Source of the DNA: Acidobacteriota bacterium
Lineage (GTDB): Bacteria; Acidobacteriota; Terriglobia; Bryobacterales; Bryobacteraceae
Direction of reading: 5' to 3'
Length of the DNA: 41,849 bases
Assembly (NCBI GenBank): GCA_016213775.1
Contig: JACQZR010000250.1
Coordinates: 1 to 41,849 of the forward strand
Under the pieces are notes generated by a model, which was not told where the DNA came from, did no database searches, and saw nothing but the letters and a program-made list of their open reading frames with translations. Shown here one piece after another: positions 8,498 through 17,500 of this stretch. Positions within the stretch are counted from its first letter, which is position 1. Each line of letters opens with the position of its first letter. The position numbers were made by a program, and so were the translations under genes.

Positions 8498-10318
8498 TCA
8501 ACGCTGGGCGGAGTGGAGTCGCATGGCGGAATCGAGCAGACGGTGGAGATCCTCGCGGATGGCTGCAATCTCGTTGCCGGCCACAGCGGAGGTATCGTCG
8601 AATTCCGCGCTGGCGGCGAACATCCGAAGCAGGTCAGCGCTGGTTTTTTCCGTGGCGGCGTGCAATGAGACGGCGACGGCTTGCCATGAGGTGGTGGAGG
8701 CGGGCACCGTGGCTGGGACGGCAGTGTCGCCGAGCATCGCTGCGACGCTGGCGGTGTGCGAATGGATGGCCGCGGCGTGATCTTCAGCGATGGCGCGGAG
8801 CAGGCGGCGTTCGGGTTCAGCGAGTTCGCGGGCCGATTCCTCGGGGAAGCGTTCGGCGAGGTTGTGCAATGCCCAGCCATCACTGGAAAGAGTGAGGGCG
8901 GAGTCGACGAGGCGGTTCATTGCTTCGAGCATTTTCCGGTGGGAGGCTTCGTCGGTGACTTTCAAGTGATGGCGCAGCCATTTCTCGCCTGGGGCCGGAT
9001 GGGACTTTGCATTGCGCGCGGGCGTGTGTGGCCCCGGGGGTGCAGTGATGGTTGCAGGTGGGGTGCGCAAATCGAACTCGATCAGATTCCTGACGGAGAG
9101 AGGGTCGAACATTGCGTGCAACTGCAGGCGGCGATCTTCAGTTGCAACGATGCCGCTGATGACGATGGCGCGATCTGTCCGCACGACCTGCAACTCCCCG
9201 GTGACGCAAGCCTGAATGCGGTGGAGGACGCCCACGGCCTGCACTTCGGCGGCGCGCAGTTTCAGAGGATGGGGCAGCGTGTCCACCGGCACAACGGCAG
9301 TGACAACGGGCTCGACCGCCGATTCGAGTGGCGGGCGCGAGCGCGGTACATCTGGACGGAAATGCGCGGCCACGGATTGGAAATCGGAGTGATTGACGCG
9401 GCCGAGGCGGGTGATGCGAATGCTGCTTCTGGCGTTGGCCCCGCCCCAGGAGAGGAGCATCGAATGGGGCATGCGGTCGGGGCCGATTTCGAGTTGCATG
9501 GTGGCGGCGTGTCCGGCGGTTTGTTCCGCCCGCCAGACGGTGATGTTGCCGCGCTTCTCCACTGTCAGGCGAACACCTTCGCGTGATGCGAATTCCGCGG
9601 TCTCCCTGGCGAAGGAAACCGGCTCCCAGACCTGTTGACGGAGCCAGGTCCAGAAGGCCGATTCGAGGGCATCCAGGTGGCTGGGAGCGTCGCTTACCGC
9701 GCGGTACAGCGCGGGTCGCACGTGGGCGGGATTGCGAGTAGCGGGTGCGTAGACGGCTAGGCGCACTGTGCCCGAGGGGTCGTGGCCGCGAACCGCGTAG
9801 GCGCGTTGCGCAGGCGCGGACCAGACGCGGAATTCGCGCCTCACGGGTGTTGCGGCACTGGAGGAGATCTCCGCTTCAAAACGGTCTTCGCGAATGGCGG
9901 AAGCATAACCCGCGTTTTCCAATGATTCGATACCGGCAAGTGCGGCGGCGTTGTTCACGGGGAGGGGGTGTCGCGATTCGGGCAGTGCGAGGTAAACGAG
10001 AAGGAACGCGGCTGCCGTGGCGACGAGCACGAGGAATAAGCTGGTTCTCTGGGTTGAGTGGAAATGCTGTTCCTCGTTGCGAATGGCCTCCCGGAATTGC
10101 CATCTTGCCCTGGCGGCGTCGAGCTTGTGGCGCTCATCGGCCTTCATGATGGACTGGCGGACGTCGCCGACAGTGGATTCGAGACTGGCGACTTGAGCGC
10201 GGCAGACACGGCAATCGCGAAGATGGCGATCGACACGGCTGCGGCGGAGGAAGGGGAGCTCGCCGTCGAGCCAGGCCACCAATTGTTCCGGTTCAGGATG
10301 AGCGCCGCGCCGGATCAT
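8498..10318 (-). CDS. Anti-sigma factor with zinc-finger N-terminus and very long outer domain
   Basis: This 606-residue protein begins with a zinc anti-sigma module: H32-x3-C36-x2-C39 in RHLRDCRVCR. A single membrane helix follows at about 93-112 (LFLVLVATAAAFLLVYLAL). The remaining roughly 490 residues should be periplasmic. Family knowledge says the zinc module binds and holds the cognate ECF sigma at the membrane. The start overlaps the upstream sigma stop by 4 bases (ATGA type), with AGGAGAG as ribosome site, so the two are translationally coupled. Typical anti-sigma factors of this class are about 200-300 residues. The extra length contains a mixed beta region (about 130-400) and a helical C-terminal stretch (about 430-606) that I do not recognise. 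It could sense receptor occupancy or envelope state (inference). Confidence 0.88.
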   Translation of the reverse strand: MIRRGAHPEPEQLVAWLDGELPFLRRSRVDRHLRDCRVCRAQVASLESTVGDVRQSIMKADERHKLDAARARWQFREAIRNEEQHFHSTQRTSLFLVLVATAAAFLLVYLALPESRHPLPVNNAAALAGIESLENAGYASAIREDRFEAEISSSAATPVRREFRVWSAPAQRAYAVRGHDPSGTVRLAVYAPATRNPAHVRPALYRAVSDAPSHLDALESAFWTWLRQQVWEPVSFARETAEFASREGVRLTVEKRGNITVWRAEQTAGHAATMQLEIGPDRMPHSMLLSWGGANARSSIRITRLGRVNHSDFQSVAAHFRPDVPRSRPPLESAVEPVVTAVVPVDTLPHPLKLRAAEVQAVGVLHRIQACVTGELQVVRTDRAIVISGIVATEDRRLQLHAMFDPLSVRNLIEFDLRTPPATITAPPGPHTPARNAKSHPAPGEKWLRHHLKVTDEASHRKMLEAMNRLVDSALTLSSDGWALHNLAERFPEESARELAEPERRLLRAIAEDHAAAIHSHTASVAAMLGDTAVPATVPASTTSWQAVAVSLHAATEKTSADLLRMFAASAEFDDTSAVAGNEIAAIREDLHRLLDSAMRLHSAQR

Positions 10319-10833
10319 AAGGCTCTCCTATCGGCGGCGGGCGTCATGGCGGCCTGCAGCTTGGTGAGCGCGCGGGCGAGCAGCGTATTCACCGAATTGA
10401 TGGAAATGCCCAGCGCTTCCGCGATCTCGCGGTATTTCATGGACTCGAGGCGGAGGAGGAGGACTTCGTGCTCGCGTGCACTGAGCAAATCCATGTGCGC
10501 CAGGACGCGGTCGCAATCGATGTTGAGCTCGGCGCCGGTGACCCAATCGCCGGAGAGCTCGGGGGATTCGAGTGGTTCGTGCACGCGTTCGATGCCGAAG
10601 GGCTGATGGGTAAGTTCGAGGGCTTTGCGGCGGGCCACACACATGGTCCAGGCTTTGGGGAACTCGACTGACTTTCCGGCGCGGAGGCAGCGGTACAGGT
10701 CGAGGAAGGTTTCCTGAACGAGCTCTTCAGCGGAGGCGGGCTGACGGACTAAGCGGCGGGTGTAGCGGAGCAGGGAGAGGTACCATGCTTCGTACAACGC
10801 GTCGACGAATTCCGCGGCCTTGTCCCGGTTCAT
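10315..10833 (-). CDS. ECF-type RNA polymerase sigma factor
   Basis: This 172-residue protein has the two ECF domains. Region 2 covers about residues 10-80 (LLRYTRRLVRQPASAEELVQETFLDLYR). Region 4 covers about 115-165 (LSAREHEVLLLRLESMKYREIAEALGIS, then SVNTLLARALTKLQ, a helix-turn-helix for the -35 element). It directs polymerase to a small regulon, held inactive by the anti-sigma encoded next to it with a 4-base overlap. It lies 52 bases after the hydrolase gene, and the TonB receptor and sulfatase genes downstream are its most likely targets (inference). Length and order are typical for the family. No cysteine or other unusual sensor element is seen. Confidence 0.93.
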   Translation of the reverse strand: MNRDKAAEFVDALYEAWYLSLLRYTRRLVRQPASAEELVQETFLDLYRCLRAGKSVEFPKAWTMCVARRKALELTHQPFGIERVHEPLESPELSGDWVTGAELNIDCDRVLAHMDLLSAREHEVLLLRLESMKYREIAEALGISINSVNTLLARALTKLQAAMTPAADRRAL

Positions 10834-10885
10834 GAAGGGGCTCTACTCTCGTTGTGCCCTGGAAACTGGATTTTAGCGACATCGG

Positions 10886-12958
10886 CTATTCGATGTCGAT
10901 TCGATACCAGGGGGTGACGGCACCGCCGAGTGGGATCTCCCAACCCGTGGCGGCCCTGCGCGCGGGGACTGGTTTGAGGCCCGGGGCGGTGACGCGGACG
11001 GACTTGGCGTGAGGCAGGTTGGTGAGCGTGACGGTGCCGGTGACGGGTTCGATCACAGTGGGCTCGGTGCCCCAATTGGTGAGGGACGTGCGCTCCGGGT
11101 TCCACTGCATGGCCGTGTTGGCAGTCCGTGCGCCGGAGGTCAGCAGCATCGAGCGGGAGCGCGAGATTGGGAGGCCGTCGAGCGAGGTGAGTTGCAGGGC
11201 GGCGAATTTGTTTTCGAGTTTCGCGGACAGGTGTTTAGTGGCGAGTTGGTGCGCTCCGAGGAAGCCGATCAACATATGCGTGCGATCGCTGTCGACGGTA
11301 ACTGCGCCAGGTTTGTCGTGCCAGGTGAGCTGGCGAGTGTCGGAGCGGATAGAACCGTCTTCGGCTTCGGTGTCGGCTTCGCGCGGGCGGTCGAACGACG
11401 AGATGCGCGAGGCGTGTTCGAGCGGGAGGCGGAGGTCGAAGCCGGGCGTGAAGTAGGGCCTCTCCTTGAAGGTCATGCGGAGGGAGTCGAGGACCTGCTC
11501 GCGGGAGTAGCCGCGCAGGACGGTTTGACGAGCGGCATGCACATCGCCGCGCAGAAAGGTGAACGCGCCGGCGGCGACCTGCGCCATCTTGACGGGATCG
11601 GCTCGGAAATCAAAATGGCCGCTTTGCTTGGGTCGCCAGGTGTCGGGCGCGGCGTGCTCGAAGGTGTACCAGAAGATGCCGTCCCAATCCTGAAAGGCGG
11701 CGTAAGCGGTGAGGATGGGAATGCCTTCGGCGGCGTGTTCGGCAGGGAAGGGATGGTTCACTTCGGAGACGATGTAGGGCTTGCCGGCGACGGCGGAGCG
11801 GGAGAGTTCCACTACGCTCGAATGTAGAGGGTCGTCCACCATCGCGGTGTTGCGAATGCGGAACCCGGTGGTCTTTCCAGTGGCCGGGTCGACGATGTAA
11901 CTGGGGTGTTGCCAGTAAGTATGGCCATCGACAACGTCGAGCCTGGCGGAGGAGGAGAGCAGCGCATAGCCGCTCATGCCGTGGTTGTGATCGCTGGTGC
12001 CGAGAACGAGGGATTTGACGCCGAGGTCTTTCTTTAGAAAGGCGCTCATGGACTGGAAGTAGCGGTCTTCGATCTCCATGTAAAAGGTGGCTTCGACCCG
12101 GAAACGGTCTTCGCCGGCTGAGGCGAACTCCTCCTTGCGCAGGCGCGGGACGGGCGGCTGGCCGCGCTTGCGGAGCCATTCTGTGTAGAGGGCGGTTAGT
12201 TGCTTTTCGTAGGTTGCGGGGATGTCGGTCCAGGTACCGGGACGAGGGCGGGAGGCTTTTCCGAGGAGGCGGTTTTGCACCCACGATTCGATGAGCGAGT
12301 TTTCGTTGACCAGTTCGACAAGGGCGACGGCGGGCTCGTTGCGGTACTCGGCGCCGGTGTAGGGATTGCGGTGCGTGAGCAGCTTTCGTGCGTATTCGCG
12401 CTGGAGTTCCAACAGGCGGGGATCGAAATAGGTGAGGGCCTTGGCGAAGCCGATGTACTCGGGGTCGGCCACGCCGTCAGCCTCTTTATAGGTGCGGCCG
12501 ACGTTGAGGTTGAGATTTACGTAAATACCGCGCTGCTTGAGTGCAGCGATGAAGAAGTCAAGGCGGTCGAGTTGGGCGGCGTCGAACTCACGGGTGTCCG
12601 GGCGTTTGCTGTCGATGAGGCCACGAGGCGAGGGGTTGTCAAGAAAGTGCATGCGCACGCAATTGATGCCGTGGCGGGCGAGGAATGCGGCCACCAGTGG
12701 GGCGTCGGATTTGGAGGGTTCGTTGGCTGCGGAGGTGATGTTCATTCCCCAGAGGCGTAAGCGTCCGGCAGTTGTGGCGAGGTGCCCGTCCCTGATGATT
12801 ACGAAGCCGTGTTTGCCGGCGGGGGTGTGGAGGAGGGACGAGGCGTCAGCTATCGGGTTTGGATCTTTCCAATCGAGGACGTACGGCCGAAGGGGAACGT
12901 CTTCCGCCGCGAGTGCGCCTGCGCTGAACACGCAGGCAGCGAATGCGACTAGTTTCAC
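10886..12958 (-). CDS. Secreted glycoside hydrolase, clan GH-A-like
   Basis: The likely start is a GTG (complement of 12956-12958) opening a signal peptide (MKLVAFAACVFSAGALAA); the ribosome site is weak. The 690-residue protein shows a TIM-barrel hydrolase pattern: RLRLWGMNIT, then GINCVRMHF, then GIYVNLNLNVG. The segment VELVNENS carries a candidate acid/base E219, and YIVSEVNHP carries a candidate nucleophile E399. A motif with Asn-Glu at strand 4 and Glu at strand 7 is the hallmark of clan GH-A (GH5-like and relatives). The C-terminal about 200 residues look beta-rich and may be an accessory domain. It probably cleaves a polysaccharide outside the cytoplasm; the exact family and substrate are not decided by sequence reading. 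It sits between two sigma/anti-sigma pairs. Confidence 0.75.
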   Translation of the reverse strand: MKLVAFAACVFSAGALAAEDVPLRPYVLDWKDPNPIADASSLLHTPAGKHGFVIIRDGHLATTAGRLRLWGMNITSAANEPSKSDAPLVAAFLARHGINCVRMHFLDNPSPRGLIDSKRPDTREFDAAQLDRLDFFIAALKQRGIYVNLNLNVGRTYKEADGVADPEYIGFAKALTYFDPRLLELQREYARKLLTHRNPYTGAEYRNEPAVALVELVNENSLIESWVQNRLLGKASRPRPGTWTDIPATYEKQLTALYTEWLRKRGQPPVPRLRKEEFASAGEDRFRVEATFYMEIEDRYFQSMSAFLKKDLGVKSLVLGTSDHNHGMSGYALLSSSARLDVVDGHTYWQHPSYIVDPATGKTTGFRIRNTAMVDDPLHSSVVELSRSAVAGKPYIVSEVNHPFPAEHAAEGIPILTAYAAFQDWDGIFWYTFEHAAPDTWRPKQSGHFDFRADPVKMAQVAAGAFTFLRGDVHAARQTVLRGYSREQVLDSLRMTFKERPYFTPGFDLRLPLEHASRISSFDRPREADTEAEDGSIRSDTRQLTWHDKPGAVTVDSDRTHMLIGFLGAHQLATKHLSAKLENKFAALQLTSLDGLPISRSRSMLLTSGARTANTAMQWNPERTSLTNWGTEPTVIEPVTGTVTLTNLPHAKSVRVTAPGLKPVPARRAATGWEIPLGGAVTPWYRIDIE

Positions 12959-12991
12959 GCCCTCAGTCTAGCTCACCATGGCGGAGAGCAC

Positions 12992-13894
12992 CTATTGGCG
13001 ACGCACGGTGAAGGAGTAGAAGCCGAGGTCCTTGGCGGAATCGTTGGAGACACCCTTGAGCGCGAGTTCGTACTGTCCGGCTGGAAGAGCGCTGGCCGGA
13101 ACATCCAGCGAGACGGCAAAGCCGCCGGCGTTTCTCTGCCGCAGCAGATTGCCGCGTGCCATCACCTCATCGCCCCGCGCGGTGCGAAGCTCGACGCGGA
13201 ATCGGGGGTAGTCATCGGCTGCTTCCAGTTGAATTTCGATGTGCGCCACCTGTGCTCCGGCGGGCAGCAGTAACTGGATGGCGTTGGACTGTGCGCGGGT
13301 GGCTCCGGGCAGCAGGACCAACGAGGCCATGAGGGGCGGCGGAGACGGTAGTTTCGATTGCGCCGTGAGGCTGTTGGCTCGCGCTTGTTCTTCGGCCAGC
13401 CGGCCGGTCAGGTCGTGGGCCTGTCGTTCCAGATCGCTGCTTCGGGACTGGAGGTTCGCCATGCGGGAGTGCAGGGAACGGTTCTCTGACCACAGCCATG
13501 AGAGCCCGATGACGCATGCGAGCATGCCTAAGGCGGCGGCGAACTGGAGTGGGTGTCCCCATCCGCGCGCCCAGTCGAAGAGGGCCCCCCAGGACGAGGA
13601 CTGTGCGGGCTGGACGGCCTCGTCGGCGAGGCGCGCGAGTGTGCCGGCGAACTCCACTTTCTTCCGGCGTTGGGGCGATGCCAGAAACAGTCGTTCAAAC
13701 TTCCGCAGCTCCGGCCCTGTTAGCTCCTTGCGAACATAAGCGTCAATCAAATCCGCCTCGGCAGCCTGCAGCGCGGCGAGAAAGGCCCTATCGGCGAAGG
13801 CGCGATCTTCCACCTCGGCGAGTTTCTCGTCGGGGAGTTTGCCTAGCAGGTAGTCGACGAGCAATCGCTCTTCACTTTTGCCGGTTTGCCACAT
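12992..13894 (-). CDS. Membrane anti-sigma-like protein with coiled coil
   Basis: I chose the ATG complementary to 13892-13894 (MWQTGKSEERLLVDYLLGKL) because GGGAG lies about 10 bases upstream; an in-frame ATG at 13915 has no such site. The product is 300 residues. The N-terminal about 100 residues are helical and resemble the cytoplasmic part of membrane anti-sigma proteins (EERLLVDYLLGKLPDEKLAEVEDR), but there is no HxxxCxxC zinc motif. One membrane helix follows (FAAALGMLACVIGLSWLW), then a coiled coil (SLHSRMANLQSRSSDLERQA). A beta-type periplasmic domain ends the protein. It directly follows an ECF sigma gene, which supports a sigma-binding role (inference). It could equally be a scaffold for the TPR-CHAT protein encoded upstream. 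Confidence 0.8.
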   Translation of the reverse strand: MWQTGKSEERLLVDYLLGKLPDEKLAEVEDRAFADRAFLAALQAAEADLIDAYVRKELTGPELRKFERLFLASPQRRKKVEFAGTLARLADEAVQPAQSSSWGALFDWARGWGHPLQFAAALGMLACVIGLSWLWSENRSLHSRMANLQSRSSDLERQAHDLTGRLAEEQARANSLTAQSKLPSPPPLMASLVLLPGATRAQSNAIQLLLPAGAQVAHIEIQLEAADDYPRFRVELRTARGDEVMARGNLLRQRNAGGFAVSLDVPASALPAGQYELALKGVSNDSAKDLGFYSFTVRRQ

Positions 13895-13942
13895 AATCAG
13901 GCTGCTCCCATTCATACCAGACTGATGGAAAAATCGAATCCG

Positions 13943-14539
13943 TCACAGGGTAAGTACTCCTTTTTTTTGCAGGCAACGTTCGGTGCAGGATTGCAGCTTC
14001 TCGCGGAGCCGCAGGGCGCGCATGCGGAGAGTGCCGGCGGGAACGCCGAAGAGTCGTTCGAGGCCTTTGCGATTGTTGATTTTTTCGCCTTTCTCGCCCT
14101 GGTAGTAGCGCAGGATCAAGTCGCGGTTCTCGGGAGAAAAGTCGTTGAGACACCGGCGGAGACACGCTTCTCTTTCGTCGGACTCCATGACGGGATCGGC
14201 GGGAAGGGCGCGGGGCTCCGGGGCGTGATGGAGCGAGGTCACTTTGTTGTCGGGCGCGCGGGCCATCTCCTTGAGGAGCATACGGGCGATTCCGACACAG
14301 TAAGTAGGAATGTCGCGGATGGCGTCTCCTTCACTGATCTTTTTCGCGCAACGGTTAATCACCTCGTCGGCGTAGTCGTCAGGCAACGGGCAGCCGCGCC
14401 ATTCGAACAGTCGCACGAGGTTGGCGCGAACCTCCAGGTAGCGATTGCCGGCATCGCCGCGGTCGGGGTCGAGTGCATCCAGGAAGGCGTCGAACGCTTC
14501 CTGGGTGAGTGACCACTTCTGCCGCGACGCGCTCTCCAT
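13943..14539 (-). CDS. ECF-like sigma factor, divergent
   Basis: This 198-residue protein resembles a lineage-specific ECF sigma group. A divergent region 2 spans about residues 15-95 (NLVRLFEWRGCPLPDDYADEVINRCAKKI). Region 4 spans about 130-190 (LNDFSPENRDLILRYYQGE, then LERLFGVPAGTLRMRALRLREKLQ). The gene starts 3 bases after the TPR-CHAT stop, a sign of translational coupling. A run of eight A on the coding strand (complement of 13961-13968) lies ten codons or fewer from the stop. A one-base slip there would extend the C-terminus by about 25 residues. Sigma identity is good; the target promoters are unknown. Confidence 0.82.
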   Translation of the reverse strand: MESASRQKWSLTQEAFDAFLDALDPDRGDAGNRYLEVRANLVRLFEWRGCPLPDDYADEVINRCAKKISEGDAIRDIPTYCVGIARMLLKEMARAPDNKVTSLHHAPEPRALPADPVMESDEREACLRRCLNDFSPENRDLILRYYQGEKGEKINNRKGLERLFGVPAGTLRMRALRLREKLQSCTERCLQKKGVLTL

Positions 14540-14542
14540 GAT

Positions 14543-17500
14543 TCAACGCCATTCCCCTTGGAGCGTGAAGGCGGCCCAATGGTAAGGCACGTCCCAGCCC
14601 TTGGTTTTCCACATGGAGATTTGCGCCGAGCGCAAAGCCGCGGCGGGTCTTTCGCCGTTGGCGAGCATCGACTGGTAGAAGCGCTTCATCACTTCGGCGG
14701 TGGTGCGGTCGTCCACCTTCCACAGCGTGGCAACAACGCGAGGCGCCCCGGCATACAGGAAACCGCGCGTGAGTCCGATGAGACCTTCGCCCTTGATTTC
14801 GCCCCCCAAGGCGGTTTCGCAGGCACTGAGCACCACAAGTTCGGAACCCAGCCGGAGATTGTAGATATCGTAGAGCCGCAGGAATCCGTTCCGGGGCTGT
14901 CCGTTGCGATCGACGCGGGACAGGACCACACCGGACAACTCCGGGTGTTCGTTGTTCAGCACGCTGTGGGTGGCAAAGTGGATGATACGGTACTGGCCCA
15001 GGCCGGCAGTGAGAGCAGTCTCGCGGCTGGCGTCGAAATCGAGGGCTTTGAAGGTTGTACCGGCGGGAGCGAGACGCGAAATCTCCTCGGCTTCCGTGCG
15101 GCTGAAGCGAAGCCGGACGAACTGCATCGAGTCGGCGGTAGAGGAGCGTGTGCCGGCTGTCCACTCGACACGCGCGTCCGCCGCGTCGAATACGGGATCA
15201 GCCAGGATTGCCAGAGCCTTGGAGACCGGTTTGCGCCGGGCGAGTTCCTGCCGGATGACGGCTACCACCGAAGCGGAAGGGAGTGAGACCACCTCGTGGT
15301 TGACGATCAATGGAGGAGACTTGGCGCCTTCCGGAGCAGGTTCTGGCAGTGAGGCGAAAGGCAGATATTGCAGCACGCCGTCAGCGACGATGAGCAGCCG
15401 CTTGTTCGCAAGTTTGGAGGCGGCCTGGCCCAGCAGCATCCGGCTGAGACTGGCGGCCGCGGCAAAGTAGGATGCATCGGCCTGCCGGATACGCAGCGCC
15501 CGGGCTGCCGGCGGCTCGTTGCCGGAGTTTTGCGCACGCGCCGTTAACAGGGTGTAGAGGCGGCGCGCGCCTGCCTCAATTTCCGCCCTCGGCGGAAGCG
15601 CGTAGACGTCGAGCGAGGAAGCCGTGACGGCCCAAAGGAAGCTGCGCTCGGCTCCGAGTGAGAATTCGAGCAGGACCGTATCGTCATCGAGAACGCGCTC
15701 ACGGATTTGTTTCAGATTGAGCGGCTCGGGTTGGGTTAGGGCGGCGTAGTCGGGGCTCGTGTCGCGGATCCGGCTTTGGACATGCTCCATCTCGGTAGTG
15801 AGGTCACTCAGCTCCTTGGAAATGGCGGCGGGGGCCGATGTGAACTTCGTGTTGAGCAATCTGGTCTGCTGTTCGGCTTTGGCGAAAATGAGGCGCTCGA
15901 GTTCGCGCTCGCGTTCGAGCAGACGCTCATCCACCCCGCGCCGGATCTCGACGCTGTTCTCGCCGAGCAGTTCGAGTAGCGACCGTGCCTTGCTGCGCTC
16001 ACTACCGAGGAGGGCGGCGGCGGCAAACCCTTCCCCCGGTTGGTTGAAGTGGAGGCGCATGAGCAGTCCGATGTCCATCTCCAGCACGTCGCGTTTCAAC
16101 TCAAAGAACCATGCGCGCAACTGTGGACTGGCGACGCTCAGCCGCAAGGCTTCCAGGGCGGCGAGGGCCTCAGCGGCGCGGCGATGAGCCTTTTCCGCAT
16201 CGCCCCGATCGCGTTCCAGGCGGGCGAGTTCGGCTAGCGTATCTGCTTCACTTCTACGGTCGTGGATCTGCCGCGCGATGGTGAGCGCCTCCTCCAGGAC
16301 CTGCCCGGCTTTGTCACGATCGCCCACCTGACGCCATAACGCGCCGGAACCCTGGAGAGCGGCCACCAGACGTCGCCGGTTACCGGTGGGCCGGAGGATA
16401 GCCACCGCCATGTCGGCGTGTTCGCGAGCTTTGTCCAGCTTGTGCAACCGGGCGTAAGCCTTGCCGAGCTTGTCGAGTGAGGAAGCCTCTCCTACACGGT
16501 CTCCTACAGCCCGGCGGAGTTGCAGAGCCTCATTGTGATAAGCGAGAGCATTGCCGTGGTCGCCCAGTTCGGCTGCGATTTCTCCGAGATTGCCCAAGGT
16601 GTTCGACATGCCTCGCTGATCCTTGATTTTACGGAGAATGGCGAGAGCTTCCTGATAGAGTGTACGCGCGCGGAGGCGGTCACCGAGGGTTGCATACACC
16701 CAGGCGATGTTGTGGAGGCTGATGGCCTCGCTCCAATTTTGGCCGAGCGAGCGGTGGATCTCCAGGGCTGCACGGTAGGCGTCCAACGCCTTCTGATATT
16801 CGGCGAGGCTGGAGTAGGCGGTGCCCATGTTGTTCTGCGTAACCGCTTCGCCTGAGCGGTTTCCGAGTTCGCGATGGAGAGCCAGGGCGCGCTGATAGTG
16901 ATCGAGAGCGGTGCGGTATTCGCCGAGATCGCCGTGGGTGACGCCAATGTTGCTGGAGAGGGTGGCCAGGTTGCGGCGGTCCTGCATTTCGGTGAAGACG
17001 GTCTGCGCCTCACCGAACAGGCCGAGACCTTTGCGAATTTCGCCTATGTAGACGTGAGCCATGCTCAGGCCGTTGAGGACAGTTCCCTCGCCGAGGCGGT
17101 TCTTGGAGGCGCGCATCAGGGGGAGCGCATGGGTGAGGTACTCAATCGCCTTCCTCCTGTCACCAAATAGGTTGTGCACAGCGCCAATGGCATTGAGGGC
17201 CCAGGCTTCGGCGGCCGGATCCTTCGACTCGCGGGCGATGACAAGAGACTCATTGGCGTAACGAAGTGCGTTTTCCCGCTCGCCGATGTCGGCATAGGCG
17301 TCGGCAATCGCATAGAGAGCCGCGGCATGATAGACGGGATCTTGCGCGGCTTTCCAATGGCGGGCCGACTCTTCATGGAGAGCGATTGCCTCGAGAGTTG
17401 TTTCCCGCCTGCGCGGGACTCGAGCAGCCGTGGCGCGTGCGGAGGCAAGGGATCCGGCGGCGCGCGCCTTGTGCCTGTCCGTCGCGGGTTCCACCTTGCT

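Noticed and set aside
8413-8883. N-terminal extension of the TonB receptor
   Set aside because: It overlaps the anti-sigma gene and precedes an obvious signal peptide with its own ribosome site.
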